DNA of 64,000 bases. It comes from Mechercharimyces sp. CAU 1602 (GTDB taxonomy: Bacteria > Bacillota > Bacilli > Thermoactinomycetales > JANTPT01). The notes beneath the pieces were generated by a model. The model made no database searches. It worked only from the letters and a program-made list of their open reading frames with translations, and was not told the origin of the DNA. The DNA lies in contig NZ_JANTPT010000003.1 of NCBI RefSeq assembly GCF_024753565.1, positions 62,001-126,000 of the forward strand. Direction: 5' to 3'. The position numbers were made by a program, and so were the translations under genes. Below, piece after piece: positions 16,651-25,428 of the stretch (within the stretch, counting starts at the first letter, position 1; each line of letters opens with the position of its first letter).

Positions 16651-17386
16651 GAGTGATTTTGCTGTTGCTAAAGTACAGATCATTATAGGAACTCTTACCG
16701 ATAGTTTAAGCCCTAAAGATACACTAATGTACTCCAAGAGTTCTCTCCCTCGGACAACCATAGGATTATTTGCATCAGATAATAGTTGGTTAAAATTAGG
16801 TGTTGATTTCTGGTCTTCTGCGGAGCATGGAGTCCAGGGTTGGGGTATGGTTCAGGAGTATAAAGTTGCGAGGCAGTCTATTTTACAAGCAGGTGGATCT
16901 AGTCAAGGATCACAGTTTGCTCAAGCAGGTAGTAATTTATCAAGAGCAGGCACTTATGCGGCTAGGTTAGGGAAAGCGTGTGCATATACTGGCTTGGTCT
17001 TTTCCGGGATAGAGTTGATTGATAAAACCCATGGTGCAGTCACTACTACAGGTCAGGAAAGAAAAGATAATATTGCCGGAATGGTGGGAGCGGTGGGTTC
17101 AGGCTTGATGTCTGGAGCTGCTTTAGCTGGACCCACTCCATTGGGGATAGGTTTATTTGCAGCTGGAGCGCTCATGTGGGCAGGAAGTGCTGCCTATGCT
17201 AACAGGAAAAAAATTGTGGCAGCGGGACGTGCAATTTGGAACGGAGGGAAAAAAGCAGGAAAGGCTATTGGAAATGGAGCAAAAAAGGCAGGACAGGCAA
17301 TTGGGAAAGCAACCGTTGCTACGGTGAATACAACTGCAAAAGTAGCAAAAAAAGGTTGGGGAAAGGTTAAGTCTTTATTTGGATAG
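16373..17386 (+). CDS. Secreted glycine-rich hydrophobic protein, family B copy 1
   Basis: 337 residues. A Sec signal peptide ends near SIAYA; then the family block GNNAVTVPDIETNVEIQFP, rich in Pro/Val/Glu; a middle region with LFASDNSWLKLGVDFW; a hydrophobic Gly/Ala-rich core (about 235-280, MVGAVGSGLMSGAALAG, then IGLFAAGALMWAG); and a cationic tail of repeated GKKAGKAIGNGAKKAG units ending KSLFG. The layout resembles membrane-inserting proteins, but no named family is recognised. ATG 16373 follows AGGGGTGGAAG. It lies between a vWA lipoprotein and a C-family gene. Confidence 0.75.
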   Translation: MNKMKQRFFAKVILLFYSFMYVFSFMSIAYAGNNAVTVPDIETNVEIQFPSVETRVYIQDPEVKTESNTDTKKVDSSGGFTSSGWYKSVKYVVSDFAVAKVQIIIGTLTDSLSPKDTLMYSKSSLPRTTIGLFASDNSWLKLGVDFWSSAEHGVQGWGMVQEYKVARQSILQAGGSSQGSQFAQAGSNLSRAGTYAARLGKACAYTGLVFSGIELIDKTHGAVTTTGQERKDNIAGMVGAVGSGLMSGAALAGPTPLGIGLFAAGALMWAGSAAYANRKKIVAAGRAIWNGGKKAGKAIGNGAKKAGQAIGKATVATVNTTAKVAKKGWGKVKSLFG

Positions 17387-18500
17387 GACTCTATCGAAAT
17401 TTATGGTTCTAGGGTGTTATTGCTTTAACAATATAGTGCGTAATGGATGAAGTTAATTTTTGATTATAAGAGTGTGTATTTATAACCCCTAAAATATTTA
17501 ATATGAGGTGAACTTATGAATAGAATCTTTCTAGAGTATAAATTGACATCCCCTTTTCCTGATCCACCAGAGCGAATTGAGAAGGCTCTGCTTCCATATC
17601 TTAAGTCAAACGAATCCTACAATATATTTCCTACTAGATCAGAGATAGATGGTAAAATATATTATTGCGTTGGGATAATGAAAGGAAAGAAGGATTTAAG
17701 AAAACCAGCTTCTGGATATGTGATTGTTCGAGATGATTCAGATCATGCAGTGGTTCCGATGAGAGAGGAAAGTATAAAACCTCTCTACATTCATAAGGAC
17801 ACGGACTCTATATTTCGTACTCTTTATTCCACAGGTTATCGCTGGTCAAAGCGCTCAATACGGATTTGTAAATGGTTGGTTTTCACATTAAACATTGCTG
17901 ATCGTGCATTGGAAAAACCGCTTCCTCCTGGAGTAGAAGAATCTTATCAACGGTTTCTTAGTATCGCTTCAGTCATTCGTGATAGGCAGCAAACCATTGT
18001 AGAGAGTATAGATGAAGCACAATTACTATTTGCAGAGATGACAACACACCATGTTATTAATGAACATCTTTATGATAGGGTCTGGGGGTGCTTTTTACGA
18101 ACAATGAATGCAGTGTATGACCAACATGATATACAGATACAAACTTTAGAAGATCGCAAAATGTTTTTGCGTCATTTATTTAAAGCAATTCGGCCATGGC
18201 GCTTTCGTTTGATTTATGCCTACATAAGTTTGTTGAAACATCACATTTCTCTATTGGCTTCAGATAGTAATAAGAGGGATCATAGAGAAGTAGGGGAGTT
18301 TTTATCACAAGATATTCCTAGACTTGAAAACTCAGATACCATGGAAGCTTTGCTTAGAAATCCAAGGATATAGTATGATGTGGGATTTTTTAAACTAGGT
18401 TGATTATAATGAGGTGAAAGTCGTGTCTATATTACAAAGCTCTCTTCATTTACTTAGGCAACAAGCTATGCGGATTATAATTCTTGCCATAACAATAGTA
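16943..18500 (+). repeat. Long direct repeat covering B1 3' part, C1 and D1 5' end (partner 29907-31240)
   Basis: Sequence from AGAGCAGGCACTTATGCGGC through the end of B1, all of C1 and the start of D1 recurs almost unchanged at 29907-31240, apart from a deletion of about 215 bp in the second copy. Confidence 0.9.
17516..18373 (+). CDS. Family C protein, copy 1, unknown function
   Basis: 285 residues, no signal peptide. The N-terminal third is predicted beta-rich (KIYYCVGIMKGKKD, then SGYVIVRDDSDHAVVP); the rest is helical. A motif shared by all copies is DIQIQTLEDRKMFLRHLF with RPWR and a hydrophobic stretch (LIYAYISLLKHHI). No family is recognised. ATG 17516 follows ATGAGGTGAAC. It always lies directly after a B gene and, when complete, before a D gene. 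A role as cytosolic partner, chaperone or protector for the B protein is possible but unproven. Nearly identical to copy 5 (30264). Confidence 0.7.
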   Translation: MNRIFLEYKLTSPFPDPPERIEKALLPYLKSNESYNIFPTRSEIDGKIYYCVGIMKGKKDLRKPASGYVIVRDDSDHAVVPMREESIKPLYIHKDTDSIFRTLYSTGYRWSKRSIRICKWLVFTLNIADRALEKPLPPGVEESYQRFLSIASVIRDRQQTIVESIDEAQLLFAEMTTHHVINEHLYDRVWGCFLRTMNAVYDQHDIQIQTLEDRKMFLRHLFKAIRPWRFRLIYAYISLLKHHISLLASDSNKRDHREVGEFLSQDIPRLENSDTMEALLRNPRI

Positions 18501-19139
18501 TTGCCAGTACAGGTGATAACCTTTGGTTACGTAAACTATTTTTATGCATACTATGGACTTCTTGATTTAGTCTTTATTGCAGATGCATTATACGCTTTTT
18601 TAATTTTGTTAGGGTTATCAGTGGTGCAGATTCCATTTATAAAAATTGCGAAGCTTGATACGGGGGGAGATCAAGTAACATTAAGGGATGCTTATAAGGC
18701 TACCATAATTCATATGTTTCCCATATTTGTAATGGGGATTGTATATGCATTTTTTACGGTGTTGGGCGGGATATTTTTCATTATTCCTGGGATCGTGTTC
18801 TCCCTTCTCTTTTTTCTTTTTCCTTATGTGGCTGTAATGGAAGGAACGCATTGGTGGAAAGGTTTTAAGAGAGCTTTTATCGTAGCTAAAAAACATCTAC
18901 TTAAATTATTTCTGCTTATATTTCTATTGGGTATTACAGAAGCGGCGATTGACTTAGCAATTCAGTATACACTTACGGTGATATCAGGAAAAGTAATCAT
19001 ACTTCTACTCATTCAATGGTTCATTAACTCTGTATTTATCGCGTATTTCTCATTTTTGATATCGAAGCTGTATATAGAATGGACAGGACTTCTCGAAACA
19101 GAAGAGCATGAAGATTGGCTGATGAAAATGGAGTTTTAA
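18423..19139 (+). CDS. Polytopic membrane protein, family D copy 1
   Basis: About 238 residues with five or six membrane segments, including VIADALYAFLILLGLSVVQI and GGIFFIIPGIVFSLLFFLF, followed by PYVAVMEG. The IIPGI block and following amphipathic helix resemble GPDPase-membrane/YciC-like domains. No catalytic residues are seen. GTG 18423 is preferred because GAGGTG lies 6 bases upstream; GTG 18414 overlaps that site. It ends the B-C-D series just before the TadG-like gene. Confidence 0.7.
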   Translation: MSILQSSLHLLRQQAMRIIILAITIVLPVQVITFGYVNYFYAYYGLLDLVFIADALYAFLILLGLSVVQIPFIKIAKLDTGGDQVTLRDAYKATIIHMFPIFVMGIVYAFFTVLGGIFFIIPGIVFSLLFFLFPYVAVMEGTHWWKGFKRAFIVAKKHLLKLFLLIFLLGITEAAIDLAIQYTLTVISGKVIILLLIQWFINSVFIAYFSFLISKLYIEWTGLLETEEHEDWLMKMEF

Positions 19140-19173
19140 AATAACGAGAAATAAATGAAGGTGGACTGTTGTA

Positions 19174-19749
19174 ATGAAGGTTACATTAAAAAAAACCAAA
19201 GGAAATATTACAACTTTATGGGTAGCAGGTTTACCTCTCTTTATGTTGGTGTTACTTTTCCTGAGTACATTAGTAAATATATGGATTTCCCATTCGGCGT
19301 CCCTAAATGCAGCGGATGCTGCCAGTCTTGCCGCGACCAAAAAATTAGATGAGTGGTATGACAGTCAATACAAAGCAGAATTAGCAGAGGTGAATCGGTG
19401 GAATTTTATACATGAACTTGGGCCAGGTGATCCAGGATATAGAAACCCGTACCACTATATCTTAGGAACCGATGATAAGAAGACGGCCTTTATGAAGCGA
19501 GTTGTGGCAAATCATAAAATAGCACTCCAACAAGAGGTTAAAAAATATCTAAAAAAGCATAGTGCTGATAAGGGATGGATCGTACTCTCTGTTAATGATC
19601 GAGTAGAAATCATAGCAGAGTCTGCATTTGAACCATTGATATTAGAAGAAGAATTTAGGGAGGAATATGTCAAAGGGACTGGAACAGGACCTAAGAGAAT
19701 CTATTTAGAATGGCTACCTGAAAGGTCCATAAAAATCCCGATCAAATAA
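19174..19749 (+). CDS. TadG/TadF-like pilus-associated protein
   Basis: 191 residues with a short basic leader (LKKTKGNITTL), one hydrophobic helix (about 15-38) and the Ala/Ser-rich HSASLNAADAASLAATKKLDEW that is typical of TadG/TadF-class minor pseudopilins right after the helix. The soluble C-terminal domain has no recognised fold. Unlike the TadE-like proteins it has no Glu +5 after the Gly. ATG 19174 follows GAAGGTGG. It belongs to the Tad operon and may form the pilus tip or wall contact. Confidence 0.65.
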   Translation: MKVTLKKTKGNITTLWVAGLPLFMLVLLFLSTLVNIWISHSASLNAADAASLAATKKLDEWYDSQYKAELAEVNRWNFIHELGPGDPGYRNPYHYILGTDDKKTAFMKRVVANHKIALQQEVKKYLKKHSADKGWIVLSVNDRVEIIAESAFEPLILEEEFREEYVKGTGTGPKRIYLEWLPERSIKIPIK

Positions 19750-19775
19750 GATTTACTGAGGGAGAAGGGATTGAA

Positions 19776-20156
19776 ATGGAACGAGACAAGTTAAGGAAAT
19801 CTTTGCGCTTACGCAAAGGTGGACCCACATTAGAATTTATTACAATTCTTCCGCTTGTGTTCTTTATGTGTTTGTTCGTTTGGCAATTTTGTGTTGCTGG
19901 TATGGCAGTGATGGAACTACAAGCACATGTAAAAAAAGTAGCACGAGAGGTGACGACGATGGGTGAAAAGGAAGCGGAAAAGGTGGGTAAAAAGAGCTTT
20001 GCCGACACGGACAACTATTACTTATACGATCTAGAAGTAAAAAAAGATGCTGGTGAAGTGATTGTTAAAGCTGATCTACGCATCGATTATGTATTTCTCC
20101 CCTCACTCGGTTCTTTTTCTTATGAGACTGAAGCACGTGCACCACTGGTACAGTAA
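19776..20156 (+). CDS. tadE: TadE-like pseudopilin
   Basis: 126 residues with prepilin-type processing site RKGGPTLEFITILPL (cleavage after Gly, Glu at +5) and one hydrophobic helix to about 45, followed by an alpha/beta domain (NYYLYDLEVKKDAG, then RAPLVQ). TadE proteins are minor pseudopilins cleaved by TadV. ATG 19776 follows GAGGGAGAAGG. Its 3' two-thirds recur at 23414-23675. The next gene in the ancestral order was probably the TadE-M23 fusion, now displaced to 23734. Confidence 0.78.
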   Translation: MERDKLRKSLRLRKGGPTLEFITILPLVFFMCLFVWQFCVAGMAVMELQAHVKKVAREVTTMGEKEAEKVGKKSFADTDNYYLYDLEVKKDAGEVIVKADLRIDYVFLPSLGSFSYETEARAPLVQ

Positions 20157-20256
20157 TCAGATACTCATGATCCATATATCTAAGAAGAGGTGTAGAGAGG
20201 AGGAGAGTACATGAAGGAAAGTTGCGGAGAACGTATATACAGGCGTGGAGCTTCTA
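19888..20256 (+). repeat. Direct repeat left of cassette 2 (partner 23414-23779)
   Basis: About 370 bp: the tadE 3' part, the intergenic spacer and the first 15 codons of the TadE-M23 gene. The second copy differs by a 9-bp deletion, a 4-bp insertion and a few substitutions. The repeats bracket cassette 2 exactly. Confidence 0.9.
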
Positions 20257-20273
20257 TGATGGTAAAAGGGTGA
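20211..20273 (+). pseudogene. 5' fragment of the TadE-M23 gene
   Basis: ATG 20211 with its ribosome-binding site opens MKESCGERIYRRGAS, identical but for one residue to the start of the intact gene at 23734, and then diverges (MMVKG) to TGA. It is the remnant left by the insertion of cassette 2. Confidence 0.85.
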
Positions 20274-20585
20274 CTAAAGGGTAGAAAGTAACTCATATAG
20301 GATCTTAGTGAGACTCGACTGGACACCGCTTTCATTTAGAATGGTAGATCAACGGACTTCGCTACTAATTATGAAGAAATCAAACTAAGAAATATATAAG
20401 AATGAACCATATGCATATACTTTAGCGAAGGACGATAGATGGCTGAATGTAAGGGGGAAATGAGATTCTCACTACTTAATTACATTTGATTAATTGCGAG
20501 CTGATGTTGACATTCGTCTATTATATAGGACGCAACACGGTTATTATAGTTTCTTGTTATATCTGGAAGGTGGGTATATTTTCAA
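20274..20585. other. Region without a gene between fragment and B copy 2
   Basis: No reading frame or hairpin of note; it must hold the promoter of cassette 2 if the cassette is transcribed on its own. Confidence 0.5.
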
Positions 20586-21620
20586 ATGAATAGAAGATAC
20601 CGAAGTATAACTGCAAAAGTAGTTTTATTTTTAGTTTGTTTTATGTACTCATGTTCTTTTGTTAGTATTGCCTTTGCAGGTAACAATGCTGTGGAAGTTC
20701 CCAATATCGAAACCAATATTGAGATCCAATTCCCTACGGTTAGGACAGATATCACTATTCAAGAACCTAGTGTAAAAGCGCCAGAAGATAGTAAGGCAGG
20801 AGAAATGGAAAAGAGTGAGGGTGCTGTAGATGGAACCGAGTTTGAATGGAGTCATTATAAATATGTATCTGATTTGACGAGTAAAGTAACAGCTTGGAGA
20901 GCAACTGCTAAGAGTGTTCAGCATTGGACTGAAATATATAGACAAGCTGTTGTAAATGGAACGAATGTAAGTGATCTACCTGAGGAACTGTTAACAAGGA
21001 GTTCAAGACAACAAAACATATATAATCCCCATATGGGATCAGGGTATGGTTTGTTTGGATCTGCGGTAAGGGGGATAGGTGACTTATTTTTACCAGATGA
21101 TTCAATCGTAAGTGCTGGGCTAGACACATGGGATTCTATTGATAGAGGGATTGAAGTAGGTCAACACTATGGGGAGTTTAGTAGGTGGCTCAAGAGTGGC
21201 GAATCCTTTGTGGGGAATTCTACACAACTAGTGGGTAATTTATCAAAAGCAAGTAAAATATTAGGGCAAGTAAATGTGGGATTATCAGCTGTTGGGATGG
21301 CTGTGGATGGATACGATGCATACACTAAATTTGCTGATGGAGATAATGTTGGGGGATGGCAAAGCACAGGGAGTGCTCTTATGGCGGGTTCAGTTGCCAT
21401 AGGTGCGGCAGCGGCATTGGTAGGCGTAGCAGCCGCACCCGTCACCCTTGTGGTCGCTGGTGTGGGTTTGGGGATTTGGGCTGGGGCGACAATATATAAA
21501 CATAAAGAGAAGGTGTGGAAAGCAATAAAGAATCCTAAAAAAGCCTGGAATAATGCAAAAAATGATGTTAAAAAAGCGGCTAATAACGCTGCGGATACTG
21601 TGAAAGGTTGGTTTAGCTAA
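20586..21620 (+). CDS. Secreted glycine-rich hydrophobic protein, family B copy 2
   Basis: 344 residues, diverged from copy 1 but of the same design: Sec signal peptide ending SIAFA, family block GNNAVEVPNIETNIEIQFP, the middle motif LFGSAVRGIGDLFLPDDS, a long Ala/Val/Gly core (MAGSVAIGAAAALVGVAAA, then VAGVGLGIWAGA) and a cationic helical tail (AIKNPKKAWNNAKNDVKKA). Mature protein is probably secreted or membrane-inserted. No named family. ATG 20586 has a weak GGAAGGTGGG site. It opens cassette 2 without a vWA gene. Confidence 0.72.
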   Translation: MNRRYRSITAKVVLFLVCFMYSCSFVSIAFAGNNAVEVPNIETNIEIQFPTVRTDITIQEPSVKAPEDSKAGEMEKSEGAVDGTEFEWSHYKYVSDLTSKVTAWRATAKSVQHWTEIYRQAVVNGTNVSDLPEELLTRSSRQQNIYNPHMGSGYGLFGSAVRGIGDLFLPDDSIVSAGLDTWDSIDRGIEVGQHYGEFSRWLKSGESFVGNSTQLVGNLSKASKILGQVNVGLSAVGMAVDGYDAYTKFADGDNVGGWQSTGSALMAGSVAIGAAAALVGVAAAPVTLVVAGVGLGIWAGATIYKHKEKVWKAIKNPKKAWNNAKNDVKKAANNAADTVKGWFS

Positions 21621-21647
21621 AAAGTATTATTTAGAGGAGAGTATAGA

Positions 21648-22463
21648 GTGAAAAAACTACCCAGAGAGATAGAGTTAATTGTTCAAAAATACCAAGGAAA
21701 CAATGGTGCGTTTGGTTTTTTAGATTTACTTGTGGAATATAAGGGAACTAATTACTATCATATATTTTTCAAGGGGACAAACAAACATATGATAGTTGAT
21801 GAAAATGGACGGTTACCTTGGTATGAAGATTGCGAACCTTTAGTTCGGCAGCATCGGTTTTTAGTCTATTGGAACGAAACTATTCTTCAGAGAGGCCTAG
21901 AGCAAGCAAAAAAGCATCACCAACGTATATTTAGTAATAAGGCTAAAATGTTGAAAAGGATGAAACGAAAAGTAGAAAGTAAAATGCCTGAAGATGTTTG
22001 TCTTTCTATGGATCGGTATATTACTATGGCAGAATCTATAGCGGAAGGAAGAACGATTTTAGCGAAAGCTGTAAAAGAGTCAAGGGAATTATTTTTAAGT
22101 TGTGTCGATACTAATGTATTAACAGAGGAAAAATTAGAGATACAAATGGAAAATCAACGCATCTATATGGAAAAAGGATATCGCGAAGTAATGGCTCAAC
22201 TAGATACTTACGAGGATAGAAAAATAGTGCTTCGGTTTTTACCATGGAGAATTCCGATATGGCGTTTCGACTTATGGTTGATCCTTTATTATATCTGGGC
22301 TATGCATCATTTGATGCTTGCAAAGGAAGCTAGGGGGATGGAAAAGACAGTTAAAGAAGATATGGAAAGATTTTTATTCGGTGATGGTAAAATACGCCGG
22401 TTAGAAGTCGCAGTTAAAGATTATTGGAACAAATTACTTAATCCAAAAAGGGAGCAGCTATGA
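21648..22463 (+). CDS. Family C protein, copy 2, unknown function
   Basis: 271 residues; beta-rich N-terminus (TNYYHIFFKGTNKHMIVDENG) and helical rest with the family motif DTYEDRKIVLRFLPWR, then WLILYYIWAMHHL. It is closest to copy 4 (28221) and distant from copy 1. GTG 21648 follows AGAGGAGA. Its stop overlaps the start of the D gene (ATGA), so the two are translationally coupled. No signal peptide is present, so the protein is probably cytosolic or peripheral. Confidence 0.7.
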   Translation: MKKLPREIELIVQKYQGNNGAFGFLDLLVEYKGTNYYHIFFKGTNKHMIVDENGRLPWYEDCEPLVRQHRFLVYWNETILQRGLEQAKKHHQRIFSNKAKMLKRMKRKVESKMPEDVCLSMDRYITMAESIAEGRTILAKAVKESRELFLSCVDTNVLTEEKLEIQMENQRIYMEKGYREVMAQLDTYEDRKIVLRFLPWRIPIWRFDLWLILYYIWAMHHLMLAKEARGMEKTVKEDMERFLFGDGKIRRLEVAVKDYWNKLLNPKREQL

Positions 22464-23149
22464 ATAGTATTAAAAATGCGGCCGATATATATATATCCAA
22501 TGTAAGTGTAATCTTGAAGATAATTATTATCTATTCGCTACCTATTCTACTTATTAATTATTACATCTCTAATTATTTTTATATATATTTCGATCTTCTA
22601 GGTTTAGGATTTATAGGGGCATTTGTGGTTTCTTGGATTCAAATAGTTGTTTTTGCGCTACTACAATTGCCCTATATTCAAGTTGTTATTGATGAAGAGG
22701 GAGGAATGTTAAAGGTATCTAGAATACTGGATCAAGTGTCTAGTAAGATGTTTGCAGTCTACCTGATAGGTCTGGTACAGGTGATCTTGGTGGCGATAGG
22801 AAATATATTTTTAGTCATACCAGGGATCATCATTTTACTTTTAACTTTGCTATTTCCTTATGCTATTTGTATAGATGACCGGAAAGGTTTAGGTAGTCTT
22901 AAGCGATCTGCCAAGGTAAGCAGTTCTCACCTTTTCAAGTTAATAGGTTTATTATTGATAATGGGTTTGTTGCAAGGGATAATTCAATTATTAATTTTAT
23001 ATGGAGGGATGGTGCTGACTAACTCTTTATTATTTTTAGCGCTCATGCAAATAGGGACTAGTGCTTTGTGCATACCTCTGTTTACTTTCATTTTAGCTCT
23101 TAATTATATGAACTGGACAAACTATGCGGATAAGGAGGTATGGGATTAG
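22460..23149 (+). CDS. Polytopic membrane protein, family D copy 2
   Basis: 229 residues with about six membrane segments, including FIGAFVVSWIQIVVFALLQL and NIFLVIPGIIILLLTLLFP, sharing the VIPGI block and the amphipathic SLKRSAKVSSSHLFKL helix with copy 1. ATG 22460 overlaps the C2 stop and follows AAAGGGAG. As with copy 1 no enzyme motif is seen. In other cassettes this gene is lost first, so it may be dispensable or specific for the neighbouring B protein. Confidence 0.7.
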   Translation: MNSIKNAADIYISNVSVILKIIIIYSLPILLINYYISNYFYIYFDLLGLGFIGAFVVSWIQIVVFALLQLPYIQVVIDEEGGMLKVSRILDQVSSKMFAVYLIGLVQVILVAIGNIFLVIPGIIILLLTLLFPYAICIDDRKGLGSLKRSAKVSSSHLFKLIGLLLIMGLLQGIIQLLILYGGMVLTNSLLFLALMQIGTSALCIPLFTFILALNYMNWTNYADKEVWD

Positions 23150-23413
23150 TTAGTAGGATAAGATAGGGGCGAAGAATTTGAAGATAAGGATTGATGAGAT
23201 CTACCCACTAAATATCTTGATTAAAGACAAGAATATTACGGCATTAAGTTTTAATCCAATGGTTGGATCCGACTGTAAGTACTATAGGACAAGTTAAAAA
23301 TGAATTATATAGTCTTAGACGAAAATGGACTGACACATTGAAGTGATTTATGATATATACCTCATTCTATAATATTTATTGATCAGGGATTTGATCTGCG
23401 GTATTCCGACTAG

Positions 23414-23675
23414 TTTGTGTTGCTGGTATGGCAGTATACAAGCACATGTAAAAAAAGTAGCACGAGAGGTGACGACGATGGGTGAAAAGGAAGCGGAAAA
23501 GGTGGGGAAAAAGAGCTTTGCCGACACGGACAACTATTACTTATACGATCTAGAAGTAAAAAAAGATGCTGGTGAAGTGATTGTCAAAGCTGATCTACGC
23601 ATCGATTATGTATTTCTCCCCTCACTCGGTTCTTTTTCTTATGAGACTGAAGCACGTGCACCACTGGTACAGTAA
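23414..23675 (+). pseudogene. 5'-truncated copy of tadE
   Basis: From AGCACATGTAAAAAAAGTAGC to the stop this frame is identical in protein to the last 85 residues of the TadE-like gene at 19776, but the prepilin leader and hydrophobic helix are replaced by unrelated sequence. It cannot be an exported pseudopilin. It forms part of the right-hand flanking repeat of cassette 2. Confidence 0.85.
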
Positions 23676-23779
23676 GTAATCAGATACTCATGATCCATAT
23701 ATCTAAGAAGAGGTGTAGAGAGGAGGAGAGTACATGAAGGAAAGTTGCGGAGAACGTACATACAGGCGTGGAGCTTCTA
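23414..23779 (+). repeat. Direct repeat right of cassette 2 (partner 19888-20256)
   Basis: Second copy of the flanking repeat; here it runs into the intact TadE-M23 gene. Confidence 0.9.
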
Positions 23780-24567
23780 CGGTAGAATTTATCGTCATTC
23801 TCCCTTTGTTTATCTTACTAAGTTTAGTCGTTTGGCAGCTCATTATCACTGGTATGGCAGTAGTAGATGCTCAAGCGGCTGTTCGTGATGCGGTCAAAGT
23901 TGCTTCTTTGACGGGAAATGAGGAAAAGGCGAAAGAGCAGGGGGAATCTTCATTCGGGGGAGATTACAAAGACTACAAATTGAAGATGAAAGTCAAAGTT
24001 GAAAGTCTATCTGAGATGGCATACGCTACTGCCAAAATAGAAATTCCTGTAATTTTTATGGACAGTGTTCCCTTTACCTATGAAACGAAAGGAGAAGCCC
24101 CCCTTTTGCGAACGGGTACGGGATCAATAGGGGGTGGTGCACCTGAGTTTTTGGATACAGAGGGTGGGGTGCTTGGACCACCTTTAAAAGTGATGTATAT
24201 CAATTCAGATTATGGTCCGAGATGGGGAGCGTTCCATGGGGGCTGGGATCTAAAAGGGGCCGAAGGAACTCCGATGTTTGCTGCTGAAGGGGGTAAAGTA
24301 ATACGCGCAGGAGCATCTAATGGGTACGGTACCTTGATCATTATCCACCATGAAGAATTAAACTTGTACACGTGGTACGCACATAGCTGGCAGAGAGATA
24401 TATTGGTTAAGGTTGGCGATAAGGTAGAAAGAGGGGAGCAAATCTCGTCTGTGGGAAATAACGGAAAATCTACCGGGCCTCATCTACATTGGGAGGTAAG
24501 GTATGGAGGCGTTCCTGGAACTCATACCAATCCTAGGCCCTATTTGGATAGTGATGTGGTAAATTAA
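23734..24567 (+). CDS. TadE-like pseudopilin fused to an M23 peptidoglycan endopeptidase
   Basis: 277 residues. Residues 1-125 form a class III prepilin/TadE module: leader MKESCGERTYRRG, then ASTVEFIVILPLF with Glu +5, a hydrophobic helix and an alpha/beta stalk. A Gly-rich linker leads to an M23/LytM domain (about 155-275) with Zn ligands His 168 and Asp 172 (HGGWD) and His 252 (PHLHWEV), plus His 217 (YAHS), so the active site looks complete. It should place a wall hydrolase at the base or tip of the Tad fibre, opening the thick wall. ATG 23734 follows AGGAGGAGAG. Confidence 0.88.
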   Translation: MKESCGERTYRRGASTVEFIVILPLFILLSLVVWQLIITGMAVVDAQAAVRDAVKVASLTGNEEKAKEQGESSFGGDYKDYKLKMKVKVESLSEMAYATAKIEIPVIFMDSVPFTYETKGEAPLLRTGTGSIGGGAPEFLDTEGGVLGPPLKVMYINSDYGPRWGAFHGGWDLKGAEGTPMFAAEGGKVIRAGASNGYGTLIIIHHEELNLYTWYAHSWQRDILVKVGDKVERGEQISSVGNNGKSTGPHLHWEVRYGGVPGTHTNPRPYLDSDVVN

Positions 24568-24604
24568 CAGTGGAGGTTGGTTCGAATATAGAGGGGGGTT
24601 ATCA

Positions 24605-25105
24605 TTGCTAAGAAATTATCAACCTATCAAGAAATGTTTATACATGCTGGTGATATGTGTAGTGCTATCGTCATGTGCAGGTTTACAAGAAGAGAATTCG
24701 TCTGTAGGGAAAGATGATAAATCTGGTAATGATCTATATGATGAAGGAAAATTCGTGTTAAATGAACATACCCTCTCTGAAGCTAGCAAAGGTCGCCTAA
24801 CATACATCCCATTTGAGATCGGTACAGATATAAAAGAAGTAAAGGCGGCTTGGGGAGAACCAGACGAAAGTGGGAACATCGAGGGAAAGTATCTTTACTA
24901 TAAGGATCGAAAAACATACATCTATATGCATCTAGACGATAAGGTATCGGCAGTTGGGGGTAAAACAGAGCTGAGTAGACAAGCAATGATTAATATTTTA
25001 GGTCGACCTTCTGATGAGTTTGAGAGTGATTTATCTTATGTTACGGGCGACTACTTTATCTATATAACCGGTGATACCGTCATGTTAAAGCCGTACAAGA
25101 AATGA
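24605..25105 (+). CDS. DUF4309/YjgB-like lipoprotein, paralogue of 7586-8215
   Basis: 166 residues; signal peptide with lipobox VVLSSC, then EGKFVLNEHTLSE, GRLTYIPFEIGTDIKEV with WGEPDESG, and MINILGRPSDEF with SYVTGDYFIY. It lacks the long linker of its paralogue. The start is TTG 24605, 6 bases after GGGGGG. It directly follows the TadE-M23 gene and is probably the last gene of the Tad operon; having two such lipoproteins at both ends of the locus suggests a role with the apparatus. Confidence 0.75.
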   Translation: MLRNYQPIKKCLYMLVICVVLSSCAGLQEENSSVGKDDKSGNDLYDEGKFVLNEHTLSEASKGRLTYIPFEIGTDIKEVKAAWGEPDESGNIEGKYLYYKDRKTYIYMHLDDKVSAVGGKTELSRQAMINILGRPSDEFESDLSYVTGDYFIYITGDTVMLKPYKK

Positions 25106-25428
25106 TCAAATTCGTTTCAGCTTATGCCGAAACATCAGGGAACCAGGTGGAGTCTTGACTCTACCTGGTTGGAAAACTCCACTTATAGGAATGAGGTTCT
25201 TTGCGCTGGAGAAAAGTGTATTCCTTCATCTAGAAAAGTGGTGAATGATCATAACTTACACATATCTGGATCGAAATCATATGGGTTATATAAATAATGG
25301 AATAGGTGGGAGCTTGACTTTAGCTTACGAATATCACGGACTTATATATGCAATAGATTGTAGGCGGGCATATGGGTTTGTCAAATGAAAAAGAAACTCG
25401 ATACTATGTAAAGTAGGAAGGTGATTTT
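25106..25428. other. Intergenic region with a stem-loop
   Basis: AACCAGGTGGAGT and ACTCTACCTGGTT (25141-25170) form a strong stem-loop without a T-run, possibly ending the Tad transcript. The rest contains no gene and should hold the promoter of vWA copy 2. Confidence 0.5.

Noticed and set aside
18681-18896. Minus-strand frame inside the D1 gene
   Set aside because: Shadow of a membrane-protein gene, rich in Lys/Tyr as expected from the complement of hydrophobic codons.
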